From Streptomyces sp. NBC_01214 (lineage in GTDB: Bacteria; Actinomycetota; Actinomycetes; Streptomycetales; Streptomycetaceae): 64,000 nucleotides of DNA. Positions 1 through 8,906 of this stretch are shown here, piece by piece; position 1 is the stretch's first letter; every line of letters starts with the position of its first letter. A program made the translations under genes and the position numbers. The stretch is taken from NCBI RefSeq assembly GCF_026340975.1, contig NZ_JAPEOS010000001.1, positions 3,567,001 through 3,631,000 on the forward strand, given 5' to 3'. The notes beneath the pieces were generated by a model. The model saw only the letters and a list, made by a program, of their open reading frames with translations, was not told the origin of the DNA and did not search any database.

Positions 1-682
1 CCAGGACGTAGGCAGCGTACGGGGTGACGAGCGCGACCACCGTTTCCAGGACCGGGTCCTCGATGCGGCGCCGGATCAGCATCACGACGCCGGCGATCGC
101 CGCCCCGATCAGGGTTCCGCCTCCGGCGAGCACCGCGAACTCAGTGCCGGCGCTGCCCCAGGAGACCGCGGAGGAGGCGATCGCGATGCTCACCGCGACC
201 CGGAAGAGGACGAGGGAGGTGGCGTCGTTGAACAGGCTCTCGGCCTGGACCATGACCTGGACCCTGGGCGGCAGCGCGAGGCGTCGGCCGAGCGCGGTCA
301 CCGCCACCGGGTCGGTGCTCGCGAGCACCGCCCCGAGGACCAGCGCCATCTGCCAGGACAGGGGAGTCAGCGCGGAGGCCACGAATCCCACCGCCGCGGC
401 CGAGGCCAGTACGAGACCCACGGCGAGCACGGACACCGGCTTCCACACCGCACGCAGCTCGCGCCATGACAGCTCCTCGGCGCTGGCGTACAGCAGGGGC
501 GGCAGGACGAAGAGGCCGATGATCTCGGGGGTGATGTGTATCTCGGGGGCCCCGGGCAGCAGGGCGACGAAGAGGCCCGCGACGACGAGCAAGGAGGGAG
601 CCGGTATGCGCCAGCGGCGGGCACCGGTCGCGACGATGGTGGCGAGGACGACGAGAAACAAGACCGTACCGACGCTGCGCAT
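1..682 (-). CDS. Na+/H+ antiporter, CPA1 family (C-terminus outside window)
   Basis: Reading the minus strand from the ATG at 682 gives 227 residues with no stop before the window edge, so the C-terminal half is missing. The protein is hydrophobic with about six predicted membrane segments. It carries two CPA1 signatures, LASTDPVAV and ESLFNDATSLVLF, the second including the Asp expected for cation/proton exchange. The family exchanges Na+ or K+ for protons at the cytoplasmic membrane. The gene is divergent from the KdpD-like kinase that starts 209 bp away, so both may share a control region, which fits the ion-homeostasis content that follows. CPA1 membership is confident; which cation is moved cannot be read from this fragment. 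Confidence 0.88.
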   Translation of the reverse strand, partial: MRSVGTVLFLVVLATIVATGARRWRIPAPSLLVVAGLFVALLPGAPEIHITPEIIGLFVLPPLLYASAEELSWRELRAVWKPVSVLAVGLVLASAAAVGFVASALTPLSWQMALVLGAVLASTDPVAVTALGRRLALPPRVQVMVQAESLFNDATSLVLFRVAVSIAIASSAVSWGSAGTEFAVLAGGGTLIGAAIAGVVMLIRRRIEDPVLETVVALVTPYAAYVL

Positions 683-891
683 GCCGCCCCTTGGACCCCT
701 GGAATCGAGATCGGGGCCACGTGACCCGTCACGCCGACCAGACTTCCCGGCACACCGCCTTCACCATATCCGCATGGACTGTGTCAGGACAGCGTCAATG
801 TGCTCGCGCTCAACCGCGATCCGGCGGAATTTCGCCCGATGATGTGCGTGAGCAGGACTTGTGTGCCTCTGCCACCCAGGGGAGCCCCTTC

Positions 892-3435
892 GTGGACCGG
901 GGCGTTCTTCGGCGTGAGGAGGCACGTGACGTGGCGGAGGCGGTTGTCCGGCCCGGAAGACTGAAGGTCTTTGTCGGGGCGGCCCCCGGCGTGGGCAAGA
1001 CGTACCGGATGCTGGATGAGGGGCGGCGGCGGGCGGACCGGGGGACGGACGTGGTCGTGGCGTTCGTCGAGTGTCACGGACGCCGCCTGACCGAGGAGAA
1101 GCTGGCCGGCCTGGAGGTTCTGCCACGCGTGGAACGTACGTACCGGGGTGGCTCGTACGCCGAGATGGATCTGGCGGCCGTCCTGGAACGGCGGCCCGAG
1201 GTGGCGCTCGTCGACGAACTGGCCCACTCCGTCGTTTCCGGCGGAAGCCACGCCAAGCGCTGGCAGGAAGTGGAGGCGCTCCTCGCGGCGGGGATCGACG
1301 TGGTGACGGCCGTCAACATTCAGCATTTGGAGTCCCTGGGCGACGTCGTCGAGAAGATCACCCGGGTCCCGCAGCACGAGACCGTTCCGGACGCAGTGGT
1401 GCGCAGGGCCGCCGAGATAGAGCTGGTGGACCTGCCACCCGAGGCGCTGCGACGGCGCATGGCGCACGGGAACATCTACGCCCCGGAGAAGGTCGACGCG
1501 GCCCTGTCCCACTACTTCCGGGTCGGAAACCTCACCGCGCTGCGGGAGCTGGCGCTGCTGTGGGTGGCCGGGCGCGTGGACGAGGCACTGCAGAAGTACC
1601 GCGTCGAGCACGGCATAGGGGGAGTGTGGGAGACCCGGGAGCGGGTGGTGGTCGCCATCACCGGCGGACCCGAGGGAGAAACGATCATCCGGCGGGCTGC
1701 CAGGATCGCCGCCCGCTCGGCGGGCGGCGACCTCCTCGCCGTGCACATAGCGCGCAGCGACGGCCTGGCAGCGGGAGCGTCGGCTTCAGCGCTGGTCCGC
1801 CAACGCGCCCTTGTCGAGAGCCTCGGCGGCACCTACCACTCCCTGATCGGTGAGGATGTGCCCACGGCGCTCACCGAGTTCGCCCGCGCGGAGAACGCCA
1901 CCCAGCTGGTGATCGGTACGAGCCGACGCGGTCGCGTAGAGCGCTTCCTCACCGGGCGGGGTACGGGTGAGACGATCGTCGCACTGTCCGAGGACATCGA
2001 CGTTCACATGGTCACGCACGAACGGGCGGGACACGGAAGACTGCTGCCCTCGCGAAGGCGGACTCTGCCGAACTCCCGCCTGATCGCCGGACCGGTACTG
2101 GGTCTCGTGCTCCCGCTCGCGCTCACCTTTCTGCTCGACCAGACCCGGGGCAGCCTCAACCTCACCAGTGAGGCGCTGCTGTTCCTGGTGACGGTGGTCG
2201 GAGTGGCGTGCGTGGGCGGAGTGGTGTCGGCCCTCGTCGCGTCCGTGACTGCCTCGCTCCTGCTGAACTACTGGTTCATTCCGCCGGTCGGCGAGTTCAC
2301 CATCGCCGAGCCCAACAACATCCTCGCGTTGGTGGTGTTCGCGGTGGTCGCGGGGACCGTCGCCGCCACGATCGACCGGTCGCTGCGGCTGTCGCGCAGG
2401 GCCGCCAGGGCGACGGCCGAGGCGGAGACGCTCTCCTCGCTCGCCGGCTCCATCGTGCGGGGGGACCAGGCCGTTCCCGCGCTCCTCGAACGGACCAGGG
2501 AGACCTTCGGCATGGACTCCGTCGAGCTCACCGCCGAACCGGGTGCGGAGAACACCTCGTCCGTGTGGGTCCCGGTGGGCCAGGGCGGGTATCTCGTACT
2601 GCGGGGGCGTCCGCTGTCCGCCTCCGACCGGCGTGTCCTGGCAGCCTTCGCCGCGCACGTCACGGTCGCGGTCGAACGGGCCCGGCTGGCCGAGGCGGCC
2701 GCCGAGGTCGAACCCGTCAAGGCAGCCGACCGGATGCGTACAGCACTCCTCGCGGCGGTCAGTCACGATCTACGGACACCTCTCGCGGCCGGCTGGGCCG
2801 CCATCGCCTCCCTGCGCGCCCGTGACGTGGCGTGGAGCGAGGAGGACCGCGGCGAACTCCTCGCCACCGCCGACGAGTCGATGGCCCGGCTCAACCGCCT
2901 CGTCGAGAACCTCCTCGACATGAGCCGCCTGCAGGCTGGGGCCTTGAAGCTGGACCTACGAGCCACGGACCTGATGGAAGTGCTGCCCGCCGCACTGGAC
3001 GGAATGCCCGCAGATGCGCCCGTCGTCGACATCCGGAGCGTGGAAGAGGCCCCTGCGGTGCTGGCCGACCCACCACTGCTCGAGCGGGTGGTCGCCAACC
3101 TGCTCAGCAACGCCGCCCGGCACACCCCGCCCGGACAGCGCGTTCTGCTGACGGCCAGCGCGCTCGACGACCGGGTGGAGTTCCGGGTCGTAGACCGTGG
3201 GCCCGGAATCCCCGAGGCGGACCGCGAGAACGCGTTCGTGCCGTTCCAGCGCCTCGGCGACACCGACAACACGACGGGCGTCGGGCTCGGGCTCGCACTC
3301 TCCCGGGGACTCGCCGAGGCGATGGGCGGCACGCTGACACCCGAGGACACCCCCGGAGGCGGCCTGACCATGACGCTGTCCCTGCCTGGCGTTCCCGCGC
3401 CCCTCGCGCCACGGCGTGCCGTGGGGCCTGGCTGA
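892..3435 (+). CDS. KdpD-like sensor histidine kinase, no adjacent response regulator
   Basis: The domain order is that of KdpD: a KdpD N-terminal domain with Walker A GAAPGVGKT near residue 29 and VDELAH as Walker B, a universal-stress-like domain (about 250-376), a DUF4118 four-helix membrane domain (about 396-499), a GAF-like stretch, HisKA with SHDLRTPLA near 623, and a C-terminal ATPase domain with N-box and G-box (VVDRGPGIP, GVGLGLALS). I chose GTG 892 because AGGGGAG lies about 7 bp upstream and the resulting 847 residues match the second KdpD in this window (848). The frame is open back to 691, but that part looks non-coding. KdpD kinases sense low K+ or osmotic stress and phosphorylate KdpE. 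No response regulator adjoins this copy; a channel-like gene follows 149 bp downstream. It may signal to the KdpE at 8.1 kb or to a distant partner. Confidence 0.9.
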   Translation: MDRGVLRREEARDVAEAVVRPGRLKVFVGAAPGVGKTYRMLDEGRRRADRGTDVVVAFVECHGRRLTEEKLAGLEVLPRVERTYRGGSYAEMDLAAVLERRPEVALVDELAHSVVSGGSHAKRWQEVEALLAAGIDVVTAVNIQHLESLGDVVEKITRVPQHETVPDAVVRRAAEIELVDLPPEALRRRMAHGNIYAPEKVDAALSHYFRVGNLTALRELALLWVAGRVDEALQKYRVEHGIGGVWETRERVVVAITGGPEGETIIRRAARIAARSAGGDLLAVHIARSDGLAAGASASALVRQRALVESLGGTYHSLIGEDVPTALTEFARAENATQLVIGTSRRGRVERFLTGRGTGETIVALSEDIDVHMVTHERAGHGRLLPSRRRTLPNSRLIAGPVLGLVLPLALTFLLDQTRGSLNLTSEALLFLVTVVGVACVGGVVSALVASVTASLLLNYWFIPPVGEFTIAEPNNILALVVFAVVAGTVAATIDRSLRLSRRAARATAEAETLSSLAGSIVRGDQAVPALLERTRETFGMDSVELTAEPGAENTSSVWVPVGQGGYLVLRGRPLSASDRRVLAAFAAHVTVAVERARLAEAAAEVEPVKAADRMRTALLAAVSHDLRTPLAAGWAAIASLRARDVAWSEEDRGELLATADESMARLNRLVENLLDMSRLQAGALKLDLRATDLMEVLPAALDGMPADAPVVDIRSVEEAPAVLADPPLLERVVANLLSNAARHTPPGQRVLLTASALDDRVEFRVVDRGPGIPEADRENAFVPFQRLGDTDNTTGVGLGLALSRGLAEAMGGTLTPEDTPGGGLTMTLSLPGVPAPLAPRRAVGPG

Positions 3436-3584
3436 CGGGCGCCGACTACAGCCGTGGCGATGGTTTTCATTCGCCATCGCCCGGCTGGCCCGCCGTTCCG
3501 TCCCGGCGTCGGTCCATACGCAACATTGACGGCGAACTCGCGTGCGAGTGCAACCGTGGCGCCGCCGATCCATTCTGATCAGAT

Positions 3585-5540
3585 GTGACCTCAACTCTCC
3601 CTCTACTGCCGTATGTTGCTCCACGCTCTCAGCACATGGTGATCTGCGGGGACGACGGCCTGGCCCGTCGCCTCGCGGTCGAGCTCGACGCCGTGTGCGG
3701 TGAGACTGTCACGGTGGTGCTGCCGTCCCGTCGTGATGAGCACGGTGGGGAGATCGACGCACTGCACCACAACCCGCGCTCGCCCGTGGAACTGATCATT
3801 TCGGCCCGCCCCGATGACCAGACACTGCGGGCGGCAGGAGTCGAGCGGGCCGCCGCACTCGCCCTCACCTACGGCGACGACCAGACCAACATGATGGCCG
3901 CGCTGCTCGCCCGCACCCTCAACCCGTCGATCCGGCTGGTCATCCGGATGTACCACCGCGAGCGCGGTCGTCACCTGGAACAACTCCTGGACCGTGCCGT
4001 CGCCGCTCGCACCCCGGACCTGGAGGAAGGATTCGTCGACGCCTCCACCACCGTGCTCTCCGACGCCGACACCGCCGTGCCCGAGCTGGTGGCCGCCGCC
4101 GCGCTCGGCCAGGGGCACACCCTCCAGGTCGACGGCAAGGTGTTCCGCGGTGTGGTGCGTCCGGCGGGCGAGGCGCCGCACGCCTCGGACCTCGCCACGC
4201 TGGCGGTGTTCTCCGGGACGGACCGCGACGACCCGCGAAGCCAGGACAGCGCTGAGACTCCCGGTGCCGACGGCACGCAGCTCCTCCCGGACACGGTCAC
4301 CTCGTACCACCGGCAGTTCACGCACGGCCGACTGATGCTGGAGGAGGTCACCCACGACCAGGCCCCGGAGGCACCGGCCAACCCGCGCAGGCCGGGCGGC
4401 TGGCTCCGTGACCGGCTCACGCAACTGCCCTGGAAGGTCTTCGTCTCGCGCGAGGTCATGTCGGTCTTCGGACTCCTCGCCGCCGTCGTGGTGATGCTTT
4501 CGCTCGCCACGCTGACGCTGGTCGACGGGATACCGCTGTGGAAGGCGGTCTATCTGCCGATGCTGGACATCTTCACCATGGGAGACCCCGCGACAGACGA
4601 GGAGCCGACGCGCCGGGTGCTCCAACTCGTCGCCGGTTTCGTCGGGCTGGCAGTGCTGCCCCTCGTCGTGGCCGCGACCATGAACGCCAGCGAGGCGTTC
4701 CGGACCGCTGCCGCCGCCCACCCGCCCACCGAGGCTCTCGGCGACCACATCGTCCTGGTCGGCCTCGGCAAGATCGGTACGCGGGTTCTCGGTCGGCTGC
4801 GGACCACCCACCACAAGGTGGTCGTCATCGAACGCGACCCGCAGGCACGCGGCGTCGCCCGTGCCCGCGAACTCGGCGTTCCTCTGCTCCTGGACGACGC
4901 CACGGACCCGCGCGTCCTCGACCTGGCGAGGATCGGCCGGGCGAAGTCGCTCCTCGTGCTCAGCAAGGACGACAGCGCCAACCTGGACATCGTGATGGCC
5001 GCCCGCGAGGCCAATCCGGACATCAGGGTGGTCATGCGGCTCTACGACGACGACTTCGCGGCCACCGTCTCGCACACGCTGCGGGCCTCGTACCCGCACG
5101 CGCCGACGCGCAGCCGCAGTGTGTCGGCGCTGGCGGCGCCCTCGTTCGCGGCGGCGATGATGGGCCGCCACGTCCTCGGAGTGATGCCGGTCGAGCGCGG
5201 GGTGCTGCTGTTCACCGTGGTGGACGTGGGTGGGCACCCCGAGCTGGAGGGATTCTCGATCCACGAGGCGTTCAAGCGGAACGAATGGCGAGTGCTGGCG
5301 GTGGGTTCGTCGGAGGGCTCGGCGGCGTACCGTACGGCTTCCTCTTCGGACACGCTGGGCGGTCTGTACGTGCCGCGGGAGACCGGCTTCGACTGGCGCC
5401 CGCCGCACGGCCGCGTCCTGCGGGCCGGCGACCGGGTCGTGCTCGCGACGACCCGGCGGGGCCTGGACGTCCTGATGACCGGCGTCCAGCCCCACCCGGC
5501 ACGTCGGGCCGACCCGGCCACTCCCGACCCCGGATGGTGA
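3585..5540 (+). CDS. RCK-pore-RCK potassium channel-like protein with altered filter
   Basis: This 651-residue protein has an N-terminal TrkA-N/RCK Rossmann domain (about 17-150 plus linker). Two membrane helices (about 288-312 and 345-368) follow, separated by a pore-like loop. A second RCK domain (385-520, nucleotide motif GLGKIGTRVLGRL) and a C-terminal TrkA-C-like region (about 565-640) complete it. RCK domains bind NAD(H) or nucleotides and gate K+ flux. At the place of the TVGYG selectivity filter the loop reads TMGD (residues 331-334), so K+ selectivity is uncertain. The assigned GTG has no clear ribosome site; the in-frame ATG at codon 18, just before the first beta strand (MVICGDDG), is a reasonable alternative. 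The gene is convergent with kdpD, 30 bp apart. It could be a channel, a low-selectivity pore or a regulatory protein. Confidence 0.82.
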   Translation: MTSTLPLLPYVAPRSQHMVICGDDGLARRLAVELDAVCGETVTVVLPSRRDEHGGEIDALHHNPRSPVELIISARPDDQTLRAAGVERAAALALTYGDDQTNMMAALLARTLNPSIRLVIRMYHRERGRHLEQLLDRAVAARTPDLEEGFVDASTTVLSDADTAVPELVAAAALGQGHTLQVDGKVFRGVVRPAGEAPHASDLATLAVFSGTDRDDPRSQDSAETPGADGTQLLPDTVTSYHRQFTHGRLMLEEVTHDQAPEAPANPRRPGGWLRDRLTQLPWKVFVSREVMSVFGLLAAVVVMLSLATLTLVDGIPLWKAVYLPMLDIFTMGDPATDEEPTRRVLQLVAGFVGLAVLPLVVAATMNASEAFRTAAAAHPPTEALGDHIVLVGLGKIGTRVLGRLRTTHHKVVVIERDPQARGVARARELGVPLLLDDATDPRVLDLARIGRAKSLLVLSKDDSANLDIVMAAREANPDIRVVMRLYDDDFAATVSHTLRASYPHAPTRSRSVSALAAPSFAAAMMGRHVLGVMPVERGVLLFTVVDVGGHPELEGFSIHEAFKRNEWRVLAVGSSEGSAAYRTASSSDTLGGLYVPRETGFDWRPPHGRVLRAGDRVVLATTRRGLDVLMTGVQPHPARRADPATPDPGW

Positions 5541-5570
5541 GTCCGTCCCCGAAGGCGCGGGCCGGCCGGG

Positions 5571-8117
5571 TCAGGTCGTGGCGTCGGCCGGGAGATGGGG
5601 GAGTCCCGGCTGCACCCCGTCCTTGACGGGCAGGGTGATGACCATCGTCAGGCCGCCGCCGGGGGTGTCCTCTGCGGTCAAGGTGCCGTCCATCGCTTCC
5701 AGGAAGCCCCGCGCGACCGCGAGGCCGAGCCCGACACCGGCGCCCGCGGGCGCGTCTCCGTAACGCTGGAAAGGCTCGAATATCCGGGTCTTGGCCTCGT
5801 CGGGGACACCGGGTCCGCGGTCGACGACGCGGAGTTCGAGGCGGTCGGCGAGGGCGCTCGCGGATACGAGGACGGGTTGACCGCCGGGACTGTACTTGAC
5901 GGCGTTCTCGACGATGTTGGCGACGGCCCGTTCCAGCAGGCCGCGGTCGACGGCGACCATCGGGAGCGTCTCGGGGATGTCGAGGTCGACGCTGTCATCG
6001 GGTACGCCGGCCAGGGCCATCGGGACGACCTCGTCGAGGTCGGTCTCCCGGATGATCGGGGTGACGGTGCCGGTCTGGAGGCGGGACATGTCGAGAAGGT
6101 TGCCGACCAGATGGTCGAGGCGGTCGGCGCCGTCCTCGATGCCCTTCAGGAGCTCGGCCCGGTCCTCCTCGGACCAGTCGACGTCGGTGGAGCGCAACGA
6201 GGTGACGGAGACCTTGATCCCGGCCAGCGGAGTACGCAGGTCATGGCTGACAGCGGCCAGGAGCGCGGTGCGGATCTGATTGCCCTCGATCAGACGACGG
6301 GCCTCCTCGGCCTCGCCGACCAGTCGCTGGCGGTCGAGTACGACGGCGGCCTGGGCGGCGAAGGCGCCGAGCACGCGGCGGTCCTCGGCGGGCAGCACCC
6401 GGCCGGTCAGGGCCAGCGCCATGTTCTCGCCGATCGGCATGTCGACGTCGGCGTCCTCGGGGCGGCTGACCGGACCGGTGCCCGTGCTGCCCGCGCAGGT
6501 CCACGGGTCGACTTCGCTGCCACGCTCCAGCAGTGCCACGGAATCCATGGCGAACGTTTCGCGCACCCGCTCCAGCAGGGCGTCGAGGGCGGTCTCGCCG
6601 CGCAGGATGCTGCCGGCGAGGAAGGAGAGGATCTCGGATTCGGCGCGCAGCCGGGCTGCCTGGTGGGTGCGGCGGGCGGCGAGGTCGACCACGGAGGCCA
6701 CGGAGACGGCGACGCCGACGAAGATCGCGATGGCGACGATGTTCTTGGGGTCGGCGATGGTGAGTTTGTGGACCGGCGGCGTGAAGAAGTAGTTCAGGAG
6801 CAGCGACCCGAAGGCCGCCGAAGCCAAGGCGGGGAGCAGGCCGCCCAGGAGTGCTGCCGCCACGGTGAAGGTGAGGAAGAGCAGCATGTCGTTGGCGAGG
6901 CCGAGGTCGGGGACGACCTGGCTCAGGAGGAGCGCGAGGAGCGCGGGACCGGCGATGCCGACGATCCAGCCCCAGATGAGGCGGGAGCGGCCGAGCCGTC
7001 CGCTGCGGGCGACGGGCAGGCTGCGGCGGCCCTTGGCGGCCTCGTCGTGGGTGACGATGTGGACGTCGAGGTCGGGTCCGGATTCGCGTGCGACGGTGGC
7101 GCTGACGCCGGGGCTGAAGGCGTACTGCCAGGAGCGGCGGCGGCTGACGCCGAGCACGATCTGGGTGGCGTTGCAGCCGCGGGCGAACTCCAGCAGCGCG
7201 TCGGGGATGTCGTCGCCTATGACGTGGTGGAAGGTGCCGCCGAGGTCCTCGACCAGGGTCCGCTGGAGGGCGAGTTCCTTCGGCGAGGCGGCCGTCAGGC
7301 CGTCGCTGCGGGCGATGTAGACGGCGAGGACCTCGCCGCCGGCGCCCTTCTCGGCGAGGCGGGCGGCGCGGCGGATGAGGGTGCGTCCCTCGGGGCCGCC
7401 GGTGAGGCCGACGACGATGCGTTCGCGGGCCTGCCAGGTGGAGCGGATGTTGTGCTCGCCGCGGTATTCCTGGAGGTACTCGTCCACGCGGTCGGCGACC
7501 CACAGCAGGGCGAGTTCGCGCAGGGCGGTCAGGTTGCCCGGGCGGAAGTAGTTGGACAGGGCGGCGTCGACCTTGTCGGGCTTGTAGATGTTGCCGTGAG
7601 CCATGCGGCGGCGCAGGGCCTGCGGGGACATGTCGACGAGCTCGATCTGGTCGGCGCGTCGTACGACCTCGTCGGGGACCGTCTCGCGCTGGCGGACGCC
7701 GGTGATGGTTTCGACGACGTCGCCCAGGGACTCCAGGTGCTGGATGTTGACGGTGGAGACGACGTCGATGCCGGCCTGGAGGAGTTCCTCGACGTCCTGC
7801 CAGCGTTTGGTGTTGCGCGAGCCGGGGACGTTGGTGTGGGCGAGCTCGTCCACCAGCGCGACGGCGGGGCGACGCGCGAGGATCGCATCGACGTCCATCT
7901 CGGTGAACGTGGATTCCCGGTACTCCAGTTCGCGCCGTGCGATCTGCTCCAGGCCGTGCAGCATCACCTCGGTGCGCGGACGGTTGTGATGCTCGACGAA
8001 GGCGACGACGACATCGGTGCCGCGCTCCACCCGTCGGTGGCCCTCCGAGAGCATCGCGTACGTCTTGCCGACGCCGGGGGCCGAGCCCAGGTAGATCCGA
8101 AACTTGCCGCGTCCCAT
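5571..8117 (-). CDS. kdpD: Sensor histidine kinase KdpD
   Basis: A full 848-residue KdpD starting at ATG. It has a KdpD sensor domain with Walker A GSAPGVGKT near residue 11 and VDELAHTNVPGS, a universal-stress-like domain (about 239-362), four clustered membrane helices of DUF4118 (about 386-475), a GAF-like region, HisKA SHDLRTPLAG near 623, and an ATPase domain with ENAVKYSPGG, VVDRGPGVP and GVGLGLAVA. KdpD phosphorylates KdpE when K+ is limiting and dephosphorylates it otherwise. The gene begins 7 bp after kdpE, so the pair is co-transcribed. It is clearly paralogous to the kinase at 892-3435, which shares every domain but lacks a regulator partner. Confidence 0.96.
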   Translation of the reverse strand: MGRGKFRIYLGSAPGVGKTYAMLSEGHRRVERGTDVVVAFVEHHNRPRTEVMLHGLEQIARRELEYRESTFTEMDVDAILARRPAVALVDELAHTNVPGSRNTKRWQDVEELLQAGIDVVSTVNIQHLESLGDVVETITGVRQRETVPDEVVRRADQIELVDMSPQALRRRMAHGNIYKPDKVDAALSNYFRPGNLTALRELALLWVADRVDEYLQEYRGEHNIRSTWQARERIVVGLTGGPEGRTLIRRAARLAEKGAGGEVLAVYIARSDGLTAASPKELALQRTLVEDLGGTFHHVIGDDIPDALLEFARGCNATQIVLGVSRRRSWQYAFSPGVSATVARESGPDLDVHIVTHDEAAKGRRSLPVARSGRLGRSRLIWGWIVGIAGPALLALLLSQVVPDLGLANDMLLFLTFTVAAALLGGLLPALASAAFGSLLLNYFFTPPVHKLTIADPKNIVAIAIFVGVAVSVASVVDLAARRTHQAARLRAESEILSFLAGSILRGETALDALLERVRETFAMDSVALLERGSEVDPWTCAGSTGTGPVSRPEDADVDMPIGENMALALTGRVLPAEDRRVLGAFAAQAAVVLDRQRLVGEAEEARRLIEGNQIRTALLAAVSHDLRTPLAGIKVSVTSLRSTDVDWSEEDRAELLKGIEDGADRLDHLVGNLLDMSRLQTGTVTPIIRETDLDEVVPMALAGVPDDSVDLDIPETLPMVAVDRGLLERAVANIVENAVKYSPGGQPVLVSASALADRLELRVVDRGPGVPDEAKTRIFEPFQRYGDAPAGAGVGLGLAVARGFLEAMDGTLTAEDTPGGGLTMVITLPVKDGVQPGLPHLPADATT

Positions 8118-8124
8118 TTTCTTG

Positions 8125-8808
8125 TCATCCCTCGAAGCGGTAGCCCATGCCGGGCTCGGTGATCAGGTACCTCGGGTGCGAGGGGTCCGCTTCCAGTTTG
8201 CGGCGCAGCTGGGCCATGTAGACCCGCAGGTAGTTGGTGTGCTCGGAGTACGTGGGCCCCCACACGTCGAGCAGCAGCTGTCGCTGGCTGATCAGCCGGC
8301 CGGGGTTGCTGATGAGGATTTCCAGGAGGTGCCACTCGGTGGGGGTGAGTCGCACGCTGCGATCGCCCCGCTTGACCTTCTTCGCGATCAGGTCGACGGT
8401 GAAGTCGTCGGTGGTGACCACGGAGACCTCGTCGGCGGGTGCCGGGATCTCCCGGCGGCGGACAGCGGCCCGCAGCCGGGCGAGGAGCTCGTCCATGCTG
8501 AACGGCTTGGTGACGTAGTCGTCGGCGCCCGCGTCGAGGGCGAGGATCTTCTCCTCGGAGGTGTGGCGGGCGGAGAGGACGAGGATCGGTACGCTGCTGG
8601 ACTCCCTGACACGCTTGATCACATCGATGCCGTCCATGTCCGGCAGACCGAGATCCAGGAGGATGACGTCCGGCTTGCGGGCAGCGGCAAGTCTGACGGC
8701 ACTCCCTCCGTCGGAAGCCGTCTCCACCTCGAACTTCCGCGCCTGCAGGTTGATCTTGAGTGCGCGGACGAGCTGAGCATCGTCTTCCACCACCAGCACC
8801 TTGATCAT
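8125..8808 (-). CDS. kdpE: Response regulator KdpE
   Basis: A 227-residue OmpR/PhoB-type regulator. The receiver domain has the acidic pair D9-D10, the phosphoacceptor D52 in LLDLGLPDMDG and the conserved Lys in YVTKPF. The C-terminal half is a winged helix (about 130-225) ending in the typical GMGYRFEG. I placed the start at ATG 8808 because GAGGAAGG sits about 9 bp upstream; the frame is open 33 codons further but those codons overlap the hairpin after kdpC. KdpE activates kdpFABC under K+ limitation or osmotic stress. It lies 98 bp beyond kdpC with a strong stem-loop between, so kdpED may be only partly co-transcribed with the pump genes. Confidence 0.95.
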   Translation of the reverse strand: MIKVLVVEDDAQLVRALKINLQARKFEVETASDGGSAVRLAAARKPDVILLDLGLPDMDGIDVIKRVRESSSVPILVLSARHTSEEKILALDAGADDYVTKPFSMDELLARLRAAVRRREIPAPADEVSVVTTDDFTVDLIAKKVKRGDRSVRLTPTEWHLLEILISNPGRLISQRQLLLDVWGPTYSEHTNYLRVYMAQLRRKLEADPSHPRYLITEPGMGYRFEG

Positions 8809-8843
8809 CGGTGTGGGGCCTTCCTCTTTCAATGGGTACGGGG

Positions 8844-8886
8844 CGGAGTCGGCGGGACGCGAACGAGCCACGTCCCGCCGACTCCG
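8844..8886 (-). terminator. Strong stem-loop between kdpC and kdpE
   Basis: A perfect inverted repeat has 16-bp arms (8844-8859 and 8871-8886) and an 11-nt loop. It lies in the 98-bp gap after the kdpC stop. There is no clear U-tract, as is common for actinobacterial terminators. It would end or attenuate the kdpFABC message before kdpED, or protect its 3' end. Confidence 0.7.
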
Positions 8887-8906
8887 GACCCCTGCTACGG
8901 GAATCA

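Noticed and set aside
691..891. 67-codon N-terminal extension of the KdpD-like kinase
   Set aside because: No similarity to KdpD, would overlap the control region of the divergent antiporter, and a better start with a ribosome site exists at 892.
5595..8162. 855-codon open frame antisense to kdpD
   Set aside because: Gly/Asp/Val-rich without domains; it is the complement of a real, fully conserved KdpD and results from high GC at third positions.
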